From assembly GCA_029259815.1 (NCBI GenBank), contig JAJDEJ010000358.1, forward strand, positions 1-37,037: DNA of 37,037 nucleotides, given 5' to 3'. Shown piece after piece: positions 1 through 6,193 of the stretch (position 1 is the first letter of the stretch; the number at the start of each line of letters is the position of its first letter). This DNA is from Planctomycetaceae bacterium. Its GTDB lineage: Bacteria; Planctomycetota; Planctomycetia; Planctomycetales; Planctomycetaceae. Made by a program: the position numbers and the translations under genes. The notes under the pieces are model-generated. The model ran no database searches. It was given only the letters and a program-made list of their open reading frames with translations, and was not told the DNA's origin.

Positions 1-492
1 AGTGGCCTCGACCCGCGCGCCCGCATTGAGATTCGCCAACTGCTCAAACGCCTGGGTGAGATGAAGAAGACAGTCATCGTCTCATCCCACATCCTCCCGG
101 AACTCGCCGACGTCTGTACTCGCGTCGGCATGATCGAAAAAGGCGTGATGCAAGTCGACGGCTACGTCAACGAGGTCATGCAGAAGGCCCGCCAAGCCAT
201 CATCCTGCACATCCAAGTCACCGGTGACACCGAAGCGGCCTCCAAACTGCTCGAACAACTCGAAGCCGTCGAGTCAATCGACATCGTCCAACCGGTCGCC
301 ACCCCCCGCCTTCTCAGCCGCTCGGGCACTGCCAGCCCCACAATCCACGTCCGCCTCCTCCCCGGCACGGACGACTACAGCGAACTCCCCTCCACCCTCA
401 TCAACGCCGGCCACCACCTCAAACTGTTCCGAGAAGAAGAAGTGAATCTGGAGACGGCCTTCATGGAACTCACGAAGGGGACGCAGCAGTAA
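1..492 (+). CDS. ABC transporter ATP-binding protein, C-terminal part (5' truncated by window edge)
   Basis: The reading frame is open from base 1, so the gene starts outside the window; the ATG at 61 is internal. The first residues read SGLDPRAR, the end of the Walker B/D-loop region, and SSHILPEL follows about 20 residues later, which supplies the H-loop histidine of ABC ATPases. The remaining ~110 residues form a C-terminal extension typical of ABC-2 type (drug/Na+/gliding-type) exporter ATPases. The Walker A and signature motifs are outside the window. The protein would be cytoplasmic and pair with a membrane permease, which is not visible downstream, so its partner is probably upstream. 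The substrate cannot be told. Confidence 0.9.
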   Translation, partial: SGLDPRARIEIRQLLKRLGEMKKTVIVSSHILPELADVCTRVGMIEKGVMQVDGYVNEVMQKARQAIILHIQVTGDTEAASKLLEQLEAVESIDIVQPVATPRLLSRSGTASPTIHVRLLPGTDDYSELPSTLINAGHHLKLFREEEVNLETAFMELTKGTQQ

Positions 493-523
493 GATTCGGA
501 CATCAGGAGAGTAGGGTATTGTC

Positions 524-646
524 ATGAATGATGAAGGGGATGATCATCGAGGAATACCGCGACTTCCACTTGCCATCATTACGATTCTGCTTTCTCTGCT
601 GTTCGTATTAATAGTGGTTGGACGGTTGATGGTCGGAGTCGACTAA
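524..646 (+). CDS. Small single-pass membrane protein, 40 aa
   Basis: A short frame starts at ATG 524, 31 bases after the ABC ATPase stop and in the same direction. It begins MNDEGDDHRGIP, an acidic/polar N-terminus, followed by a strongly hydrophobic stretch of about 20 residues (LAIITILLSLLFVLIVVG), then a short tail ending at TAA 644-646. An AGGAG lies about 14 bases upstream, rather far for a ribosome site. The clean hydrophobic segment and position suggest a real single-pass membrane peptide, possibly co-transcribed with the transporter, but no family is recognised and chance cannot be excluded. Confidence 0.4.
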   Translation: MNDEGDDHRGIPRLPLAIITILLSLLFVLIVVGRLMVGVD

Positions 647-703
647 TCGCTCAGACGATTCATCAACAGGTGGACGTTCGCTGGTATTGACGCGAGGAGT
701 TGA

Positions 704-805
704 ATGACTGGACTGGAACTGTTTGGCTGCTGCTTGGCTATTACTCATTGCTGGCACCCGGCGCGGCACCTCCGGTGCTTTGACGAGCCGCACGTCGTCA
801 TATGA
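704..805 (+). pseudogene. Decayed N-terminal copy of the MSGLELFG membrane protein
   Basis: The frame from ATG 704 reads MTGLELFGCCLAI and then loses any membrane-protein character, stopping at 803-805. The intact gene at 2584 starts MSGLELFGYAFVVI, and the bases just before both starts end in GTTGAATGA. Seven of the first eight residues match, including GLELFG. I read this as the leftover start of a duplicated gene, cut by a deletion or insertion. Repeat copy A follows ten bases after the stop. The match is short, so it could be a remnant of recombination between paralogues rather than a once complete gene. Confidence 0.5.
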
Positions 806-814
806 AACAGTGAC

Positions 815-938
815 GTAGGGTGTGTGGCCGTGGATTAGCGAGGTGCGTTCCAAGGAGAGTTGAACGGTGTGGAACAACTGACGTCCATCGCGGGATCCGA
901 ACGCACCGTTCATCCATGACCACGCACCCTACTCGGCT
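815..938. repeat. 124-bp inverted-ended repeat, copy A
   Basis: First of three copies (others at 2389-2513 and 4455-4578) that agree at roughly 93-94% by eye. It starts GTAGGGTGTGTGG and ends CCACGCACCCTACTCGGCT, so the ends form a 13-base inverted repeat with one mismatch in this copy. Inside, GGTGCGTTC pairs with GAACGCACC. The sequence either side of the copies is unrelated apart from TGAC before copies A and C. No frame in it is conserved as coding. It is probably a small non-autonomous mobile or structured element. Confidence 0.85.
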
Positions 939-1076
939 TCGATGAAAGTGTTTTTCAGCCGCGAAGCGGTGTCAGCATGTAGCCTCTTTTCTGAAGAATC
1001 CGTGCGTGAAAGCTTCCGTTCCAACGACTTATTATTGAGGAGAGAAGACATAAGCCCTCAAGCTGACTGATTCTCT

Positions 1077-1085
1077 TGCTATGAT
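1077..1085 (+). promoter_or_regulatory. Possible extended -10 promoter element
   Basis: TTGCTATGAT contains a TG-N-TATGAT extended -10 match about 75 bases before the thioredoxin start. No convincing -35 box lies 16-18 bases upstream. It is a weak pattern match only. Confidence 0.25.
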
Positions 1086-1157
1086 GCGGTGACATTCAGC
1101 AGGATGCGTAGGCTTGGCTGTGTATGCGAATTATCCAATCACTCGAAAGGGGACGAG

Positions 1158-2363
1158 ATGAGAGCGACGCTCCGAAGGCAGACACTGTGCTTGTTTCTAA
1201 TAGTATCGGGATTGGCTACTGTATTCGCGCCGTGCAGCTCCGCTCAGGATGCGGCAAAGGCCCCTCAACCGCTGGAACCTGTTTCGATTCCTCTGAAGGA
1301 AGGCATTGGCGAAGGATGGACACAGACGGTGGAGGTCAACTCGGGCGACGAGCCGGGCGATGCTTACCGACTGTGGGTGGAGAATGGGTGGTTTTACGTC
1401 CGGAGTACCGATGAACATGGTGACCTCGACTGGCAGATCAAGCTTGCGAAGTTGTCAGAAGTGGGGGCTCCGTCAATCGCCATGATCCGGGAAGGATCTG
1501 CGTTTCACGTGTCGTCCCAGAATGGACGATACTTCATTCGCGAGACAGGTTACCTCCTCCGGTCCGTCCGGCAACGGAGTGAGAGCGATGGTGCCGTGCA
1601 GCGGGATGAGTTGCTTCCAGAGAGATTCGAGTCGGCCGGCTGGGGGAAGGTCAGTCCAGAACGGCAGTTGACGCTCTCAAGCTGGCAAGACGGCTCGTGG
1701 TTCTATGCCGCTTCCGGGCCGGACGAGCAGCGATTCAATTGCCTGATCCGGCTCGACTCCTGGCGTGAGGGAAAGGGCGGTAATGGATTTCGGTCCATCG
1801 CAGGGGATTTCGCCCAAGTGATACGCGGCGAAACAGATCTTTGGGATGATGGTGAACTGCTATTTGCCACACGGACACTTCGATCCAGTTATGAACGAGA
1901 GCTTGTTCGGAAGAAGCTTCGTGAGAATCTGCGAGGCTCCGTGCCGCCGGAAATTGACGCGGCTCAGTGGTTGAACTCCGAAGGTTTGAAGTGGCAAGAA
2001 CTCGAAGGAAAGGTCGTCCTTTTGGACTTCTGGGCGACATGGTGTGGACCGTGCGTTCAAAAGCTGCCTGATGTCCAAGCACTGGCCGATCAATACGCCG
2101 ATCAGGGACTGGTAGTGATCGGCATTCACAGTGAAAGCGGTGCTGACAAATGCCCCGAGTTCGTGGAGACTAATAAGCTCACCTTTCCCATTGCGGTCGA
2201 TTCAGGAGAGACCGTCAATCGGTATGCCATTGATAGCTTTCCCTCGTACTTTTTGATCGACAAGGCCGGTAACGTGGTCGACGGATATTCCGCCAAACTC
2301 CCCGACGAGGAACTTATCCAGCAACTGTTGAATGTAGAGGTTGGCGATACCGCGTCCGAGTGA
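1158..2363 (+). CDS. Secreted thioredoxin-like (TlpA/redoxin-type) protein
   Basis: I chose ATG 1158 rather than the GTG at 1089: it is preceded by AAGGGGA at good spacing and starts a clear Sec signal peptide (MRATLRRQTLCLFLIVSG... to about SSA|Q). The 401-residue product has an N-terminal ~250-residue region I do not recognise, rich in Trp and beta-type patterns, then a thioredoxin fold from about residue 265. The WCGPC redox motif is at 295-299, with a downstream SFPSYFLIDKAG stretch holding the cis-proline. Such proteins reduce or isomerise disulfides outside the cytoplasm, and many planctomycetes carry lineage-specific N-terminal extensions like this. The substrate is unknown. The gene is bracketed by repeat copies A and B. 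Confidence 0.85.
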   Translation: MRATLRRQTLCLFLIVSGLATVFAPCSSAQDAAKAPQPLEPVSIPLKEGIGEGWTQTVEVNSGDEPGDAYRLWVENGWFYVRSTDEHGDLDWQIKLAKLSEVGAPSIAMIREGSAFHVSSQNGRYFIRETGYLLRSVRQRSESDGAVQRDELLPERFESAGWGKVSPERQLTLSSWQDGSWFYAASGPDEQRFNCLIRLDSWREGKGGNGFRSIAGDFAQVIRGETDLWDDGELLFATRTLRSSYERELVRKKLRENLRGSVPPEIDAAQWLNSEGLKWQELEGKVVLLDFWATWCGPCVQKLPDVQALADQYADQGLVVIGIHSESGADKCPEFVETNKLTFPIAVDSGETVNRYAIDSFPSYFLIDKAGNVVDGYSAKLPDEELIQQLLNVEVGDTASE

Positions 2364-2388
2364 TCATGATCACCACTCCTTGAGTGAG

Positions 2389-2513
2389 GTAGGGTGCGTG
2401 GCCGTGGATCGGTGAGGTGCGTTCCAAGGAGAGTTGAACGGCGTGGAACAGAACGACGTCCATCGCGCGATCCGAACGCACCGTTCATCCATGACAACGC
2501 ACCCTACTCGGCT
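2389..2513. repeat. 124-bp inverted-ended repeat, copy B
   Basis: The second copy begins 25 bases after the thioredoxin stop. The ends are GTAGGGTGCGTGG and AACGCACCCTACTCGGCT (one mismatch to a perfect 13-base terminal inverted repeat). It carries the internal GGTGCGTTC/GAACGCACC pair and the palindrome ATCGCGCGAT near its centre. There is one extra base relative to copies A and C. Its position just after a stop codon would let it act as a transcript-end hairpin, though no T-run follows. Confidence 0.85.
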
Positions 2514-2583
2514 GCATCGACACTCGGGCTGTGCGTCATGTCGGGAATCCCGGCCTCCGTCGATGTCATCTGCGGGGGGTTGA

Positions 2584-3240
2584 ATGAGCGGTCTCGAATT
2601 GTTCGGCTACGCATTTGTGGTGATCTACTACCTGATTCTCGCCCTTCTCTGCAGGTCGGTTTGGAACCATTGGAAGAAGCGTTCACGTATTGGTGTCGCG
2701 ATCACCTCTTTGCCACTGCTGTTTCTGATCGTATTTCCGGGGTTCTCCTGGGAAATTCTTCCGGGATCATCCATCTACTGGGATCTCAAGCAGACTCATG
2801 AGATGACGGGGCATTCGTTCTGGCTCGGATCTCCTCGTTGGTCATATCACTCCGAACGGTCATTCACTGGTGATGGCTACTCAATCGAGGTCTTCTCACT
2901 TTCGGAAGGCACTGCTTCAAAATTCATCCCGCCGTCGTCGGACTTCTTCAGTTCATTCCCCAATGGATCCACGTTGCGTCCTGACTGGGACGTGAATCGA
3001 TGGCAAGAGACACCAACCCACCGTGAGGACAAAATCTTCATCGCGTTTGCGTTGGAAGATTATGAACAGCAGCGACCGGAATTAACCAAAGCTCAGCAGT
3101 TCGCCACAAGACTCCTGTCTGAAGAGGGGAATTTCTATGCGTATCTGTACAAATACCCCGGCTCTTACGTGGCCAATGTCGACTTCATGATCCTTTCACC
3201 CAGAGAGCGTGTGCTTGTGATTATTAACTTCAACACATGA
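2584..3240 (+). CDS. Hypothetical membrane protein (MSGLELFG type), 218 aa
   Basis: No family is recognised. The product starts MSGLELFGYAFVVIYY and has two hydrophobic segments near the N-terminus (about residues 5-25 and 36-55), followed by a ~150-residue polar domain that would face one side of the membrane. A GGGGGTTG precedes the ATG at close spacing. The gene lies 70 bases after repeat copy B. A truncated paralogue of its N-terminus is found at 704, before repeat copy A, so this family appears to have been duplicated together with, or by recombination at, the repeats. Confidence 0.65.
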   Translation: MSGLELFGYAFVVIYYLILALLCRSVWNHWKKRSRIGVAITSLPLLFLIVFPGFSWEILPGSSIYWDLKQTHEMTGHSFWLGSPRWSYHSERSFTGDGYSIEVFSLSEGTASKFIPPSSDFFSSFPNGSTLRPDWDVNRWQETPTHREDKIFIAFALEDYEQQRPELTKAQQFATRLLSEEGNFYAYLYKYPGSYVANVDFMILSPRERVLVIINFNT

Positions 3241-3414
3241 CGAAAACAGCCATCCATGCAAGACGGCTTCGATCAGCTGAGGAATCACAAACGGACCTGA
3301 CGATGCAAGAATCATGCTTTCTGAATCAACAACTTCGCTGGGGTGTGTATACCGGTGATCCTAGCCCATGTCCCAGTTCATCTGTCATGATACATCGGCA
3401 AATACCTCGCCCCC

Positions 3415-3876
3415 GTGAGTGAACACAGTTCACACGACAGAACCAACATGGGCATACTCCAAAGACGATTGCAGTGCCGAGTTCTCATCCTTGTGGCCTG
3501 TTCAACGATCCTTACTTTTGTGGCATATCAGAGGTTCCAAAAATCGGTTTCTGCAACACGCCAAATGATGACGCATCAGGCATTGATTCGCTTCAGGCAT
3601 TACGCATCAGTATACGAAATGTCCCATGACAGGCTTCCTGGCCCTGGACTTGATGAAGCAATGTCACAACTTATGGCGAACATGAATGCACACAGTCGTC
3701 CGAGTTTATCATTCATCGCGGATGGAATGGATGCTTGGGACAATCCGTTGGTCTATGAAGTCGATCAAGAGAGACGAATTGCAGTGATCAGAAGTGCAGG
3801 ACAAAATGGAATTGACGAGGATGGGGGTAGTGATGACATCCAAGTCGATATCAGTCTGGGCGAGTATGAACACTGA
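3415..3876 (+). CDS. Pseudopilin-like (GspG-type C-terminus) membrane-anchored protein
   Basis: The frame opens at GTG 3415; ATG 3448 is an equally likely start and gives 142 residues. A basic N-terminus precedes one hydrophobic segment (VLILVACSTILTFVAY). The region after it includes DAWDNPLVYEV and RSAGQNGIDEDGGSDDI, which resembles the C-terminal end of GspG major pseudopilins (D-x-W-x-x-P, then a G-x-D-G-x-x-x-x-x-D-D calcium-site-like stretch). The usual prepilin peptidase site (G|FTLIE) is not present, so it is not a normal pseudopilin and may be a type IV pilin-fold domain reused on a plain membrane anchor. It stands alone; no other type II secretion genes adjoin it. Confidence 0.55.
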   Translation: MSEHSSHDRTNMGILQRRLQCRVLILVACSTILTFVAYQRFQKSVSATRQMMTHQALIRFRHYASVYEMSHDRLPGPGLDEAMSQLMANMNAHSRPSLSFIADGMDAWDNPLVYEVDQERRIAVIRSAGQNGIDEDGGSDDIQVDISLGEYEH

Positions 3877-3958
3877 CGTTTCGAAAGACCGTTTTTGGCG
3901 ATGAGTTATTCAGCTGACTTCACTGCCCCACCCGAAATCATTTGGGAAGGAGTCGAAG

Positions 3959-4453
3959 ATGTACAAGCAACGATCCCATTGCCTCGTGATACTGCTGTTC
4001 ATCGGCGGCATCACCGCTTCCGCCCGGTCAGCAGACACACAGCAGGAACAATCAACGGATCAGATCGAATCCAATCCCGTCAGGCGGATTACGTTTCGTC
4101 GGCTCAATCTTGAAAAGCGATTTCCGAAGATCACGCCGGAAGACGTCAAGAAAATCCCAGAGTCCATTCGAAGTCTGGAGGGGAAGTACATCGCGATCCA
4201 GGCCCCGATGTACCCCACGTTTAAGAAGTCAGGGATTCGCGAGTTCGCCATCATGGAAGAAGGCAAACCATTCGGCCCTGGAATCCATATTTCCACAGTG
4301 ATGATGGTCAAAATGCGGGAAGGTGTCACCGCTGACTATGTTGGAGACAAACCTATTACAGTTGTGGGCAAATTCAAAATTCGCCCCAAAAATGACGATT
4401 GTGAGTTATACGCCCTCTATCACCTGACCGAAGCACTCGTCAGTCCAGAGTGA
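3959..4453 (+). CDS. Secreted DUF3299-like protein, 164 aa
   Basis: ATG 3959 is preceded by GGAAGGAG at good spacing. A signal peptide covers about residues 1-24 (LVILLFIGGITASARSA). The mature part has the pattern LEGKYIAIQAPMYPTFKKSGI, then EFAIMEEGKPFGPG, VKMREG and PITVVGKFKIRP, then LYALYHL, which matches my memory of planctomycete DUF3299 proteins (pattern: gain-of-residue strand, short Gly-Pro loop, PITVEG-type strand). Those often carry a Cys pair before FGPG; here it is absent (GKPFGPG). The function is unknown, and a periplasmic binding or chaperone role is only a guess. The stop codon lies two bases before repeat copy C. Confidence 0.6.
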   Translation: MYKQRSHCLVILLFIGGITASARSADTQQEQSTDQIESNPVRRITFRRLNLEKRFPKITPEDVKKIPESIRSLEGKYIAIQAPMYPTFKKSGIREFAIMEEGKPFGPGIHISTVMMVKMREGVTADYVGDKPITVVGKFKIRPKNDDCELYALYHLTEALVSPE

Positions 4454-4454
4454 C

Positions 4455-4578
4455 GTAGGGTGCGTGGCCGTGGATCGGTGAGGTGCGGTCCAAGGAGAGT
4501 TGAACGGTGTGAAACAAATGACGTCCATCGCGCGATCCGAACGCACCGTTCATCCATGACCACGCACCCTACTCGGCT
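4455..4578. repeat. 124-bp inverted-ended repeat, copy C
   Basis: The third copy starts immediately after the DUF3299-like stop. Terminal inverted repeats GTAGGGTGCGTGG / CCACGCACCCTAC are perfect here. The internal left arm reads GGTGCGGTC, a one-base departure from copies A and B, which weakens the inner pairing. It separates the + strand accessory genes from the convergent J-domain gene and could stop transcripts from both sides. Confidence 0.85.
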
Positions 4579-4709
4579 GGGATACGCCTGTCGGCTATCC
4601 CTATTTACGTCACGACAGATCAGCGCCGATGGGGGTGTCAAGCCGCGGTTTTCCGACGATTCATCGACCAGCAGCGAAGCTCGACTCGTCCGTCTTACAG
4701 CCCTTGGGC

Positions 4710-5417
4710 CTAGTCCATCAGGCGGTGCAGTTTCAGGAGACCAGACGACAACAGCGGGAACAGCAGAATCATCGACCAACCTGCGAGTCGCACGTCACGC
4801 ACGCCATCGATGAGAAACGGAATCAGAAACCAACGCGGCTTGACGACCATCAACGTCGCCAGAAACAGCGTGATCCAGATCGGCGACGACAGCGAATGTG
4901 TCGCGAATGGCCCTGCTGGCAACCAAGGCTGCAAAGGCAGACCACTCACAGATCGCCAGACATACACGGCCATCAACACGACGACGGCTGCCGCACCAAA
5001 AAACTGCGGCCAGCGATCTGTCTCTTGCATCGTGCGTGGACGAGGGCGTGTAATCGGCTGCTGACGCTGAGCACGACGTTCGCGGACTTGTCGGGCGTAG
5101 TCCCAGAATACTTGCTCCGCTGCAGTCGCCGCCTGCGACTGGGCAGCCTCCGCTCGCCTGCGTCCATCCTCCGCGTACCGCCGCCGTCGCTCGGCTTGCT
5201 CCGCCTCTTGCCGACGTCGTTGCCGCAGATAACGTTGACGTTCCCTCTCGTTCGTCAGGACGGCATAAGCCGTCCCCACCTCCTTGAACCGCTGCGCTGC
5301 ATCGGGATCGTTGCTGCGATCCGGATGGTGCTGCACTGCCAGCTTCTTGTACGCCCGCTTGACCTCCCGCTCGTCGGCGTCGGGATGAATTCCAAGGACT
5401 GTATAGGGATCACGCAT
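4710..5417 (-). CDS. J-domain (DnaJ-like) membrane protein
   Basis: The product has an N-terminal J-domain: DPYTVLGIHPDADEREVKRA, helix II, then the HPD motif at residues 31-33 that stimulates DnaK ATPase, and FKEVGTAYAVLTNERERQ. A long Arg/Glu/Ala-rich charged helix follows (about residues 60-125). The C-terminal ~100 residues hold three or four hydrophobic segments (WPQFFGAAAVVVLMAVYVW and onward). It is therefore a type III DnaJ-like co-chaperone anchored in the cytoplasmic membrane, lacking the G/F and zinc-finger regions. It probably recruits DnaK to a membrane site; the client is unknown. It is a single gene, convergent with the repeat C region. Confidence 0.85.
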   Translation of the reverse strand: MRDPYTVLGIHPDADEREVKRAYKKLAVQHHPDRSNDPDAAQRFKEVGTAYAVLTNERERQRYLRQRRRQEAEQAERRRRYAEDGRRRAEAAQSQAATAAEQVFWDYARQVRERRAQRQQPITRPRPRTMQETDRWPQFFGAAAVVVLMAVYVWRSVSGLPLQPWLPAGPFATHSLSSPIWITLFLATLMVVKPRWFLIPFLIDGVRDVRLAGWSMILLFPLLSSGLLKLHRLMD

Positions 5418-5558
5418 GGGAGTCTCACAACGGCGAGCACATGCAGCATGCTAGTGGTTGATCTCTCGTTCGATGTCGGGTGATTGTAGTGTTCGGGGGT
5501 GCGTGGTTTCTATTCTGCTTGGGAGGAGGCAAGGATGCAGACAGGGCATGCGAAGTCG

Positions 5559-5636
5559 CGTAGGCCCGGCTCCTGCCGGGTGCGACTGCGGTTCGGCATG
5601 CATACTCATGCGTCCCCGGCAGGAGCCGGGCCTACG
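5559..5636. repeat. Perfect 22-base inverted repeat, 34-base loop
   Basis: The left arm starts CGTAGGCCCGGCTCCTGC and the right arm at 5615 is its exact reverse complement, ending GAGCCGGGCCTACG. The arm itself contains the smaller palindrome CCCGGC...GCCGGG. This GTAGGCCCGGCTCCTGCCGGG type is, as I recall, widespread in planctomycete intergenic DNA, consistent with a dispersed palindromic repeat. No gene lies in it. Confidence 0.85.
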
Positions 5637-5742
5637 ATGAAGGGAACATCTGCGATTACTTCGACAAGCGAAAAAACCGTGTAAGGTTCCGCATCGCCGC
5701 TCGTATTGAGGATGAGTGAATGGCAAGGTTTGTTGTTAGAGG

Positions 5743-5760
5743 AGACGAGCATGCTCGTCT
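5743..5760. repeat. 18-base perfect palindrome
   Basis: AGACGAGCATGCTCGTCT reads the same on both strands, with no loop. It lies in the 5418-6193 intergenic region between divergent genes. It may be an operator or another dispersed repeat; nothing in the sequence decides. Confidence 0.6.
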
Positions 5761-6124
5761 GCCTCACACGGTCGACTTGTGATCGCTTCGCTTCCCGACA
5801 CGGCGAGAAGCGGGGTCACGTTTGCAAACTGGGCAAGTCGATCGTCCTGGCCGCGTCGCCTGATGACAGGCAGCCGTTCACACAAATGGGCCGGCCGGTC
5901 CAATCTTCTTGGTTGAACACCAACCCATGTGAAATCAACTTCACACCGGACACCTTTCGACAATTCAATCAGGTTCGCAGTCCTTGAAAAACTGCTTTCA
6001 GCGTGCCACTGCCGTCTCGGCAGTGCGATTCACCAGTGACGATATGCGCGCCTTCACGGCCAGGTGCCCCTGATTATCCGAGTTACCGTGCTATTTGCCA
6101 ATAAAGCGACTTTGGCCCCAGATT

Positions 6125-6138
6125 TGTGAAAATTCACA
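6125..6138. promoter_or_regulatory. Operator-like palindrome upstream of ECF gene
   Basis: TGTGAA-AA-TTCACA lies about 56 bases before the ECF start. The half-site TGTGA resembles the CRP/FNR class, but the spacer gives TGTGA-N4-TCACA, shorter than the classical N6 of CRP. It is a pattern match only. Confidence 0.25.
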
Positions 6139-6193
6139 CTCGCAAGCACACATAGTAAGAGTGGGTGACGATTGAGTGGGCATGTGCTGAGGG

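Larger units (their letters stand above)
647..1157. other. Intergenic region with gene remnant and repeat copy A
   Basis: No intact gene is seen. The stretch holds a short remnant of the membrane-protein family found at 2584 (704-805), repeat copy A (815-938) and, closer to the thioredoxin gene, an AT-richer segment with a possible extended -10 element near 1080. The minus-strand frame at 608-913 runs through the repeat and is judged non-coding. Confidence 0.6.
5418..6193. other. 776-bp intergenic region with palindromic repeats
   Basis: No convincing gene. It holds a perfect 22-base inverted repeat (5559-5580 / 5615-5636), an 18-base perfect palindrome (5743-5760), a small stem-loop CACTGCCG-TCT-CGGCAGTG (6007-6025) and an operator-like palindrome just before the ECF gene. 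A 93-codon + frame at 5706-5987 crosses the palindrome, has no protein-like pattern and is not accepted. The region contains divergent starts (J-domain gene on -, ECF gene on +), so promoters must lie here. Confidence 0.6.

Noticed and set aside
608..913. Minus-strand frame beginning MNGAFGSRDGR across repeat A (similar start in repeat B at 2126-2497)
   Set aside because: The frame is repeated only because the DNA is repeated; the indel in copy B and changes in copy C break it, so it is not a conserved protein.
3237..3422. 61-codon frame overlapping the 2584 gene's stop by ATGA
   Set aside because: The overlap is suggestive, but the product has no structure or pattern and ends over the start of the next gene.
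815..4578. Integron with attC sites at the 124-bp repeats
   Set aside because: No integrase gene in the window, no RYYYAAC/GTTRRRY core pair at the repeat ends, and the copies are too alike for independent cassettes. Kept only as an analogy.
4629..5483. 284-codon + frame opposite the J-domain gene
   Set aside because: Arg/Gln/Pro-rich shadow; the opposite strand encodes a clear J-domain.
5706..5987. 93-codon + frame in the 5.4-6.2 kb gap
   Set aside because: Crosses an 18-base palindrome, has no protein-like pattern and no clear ribosome site.
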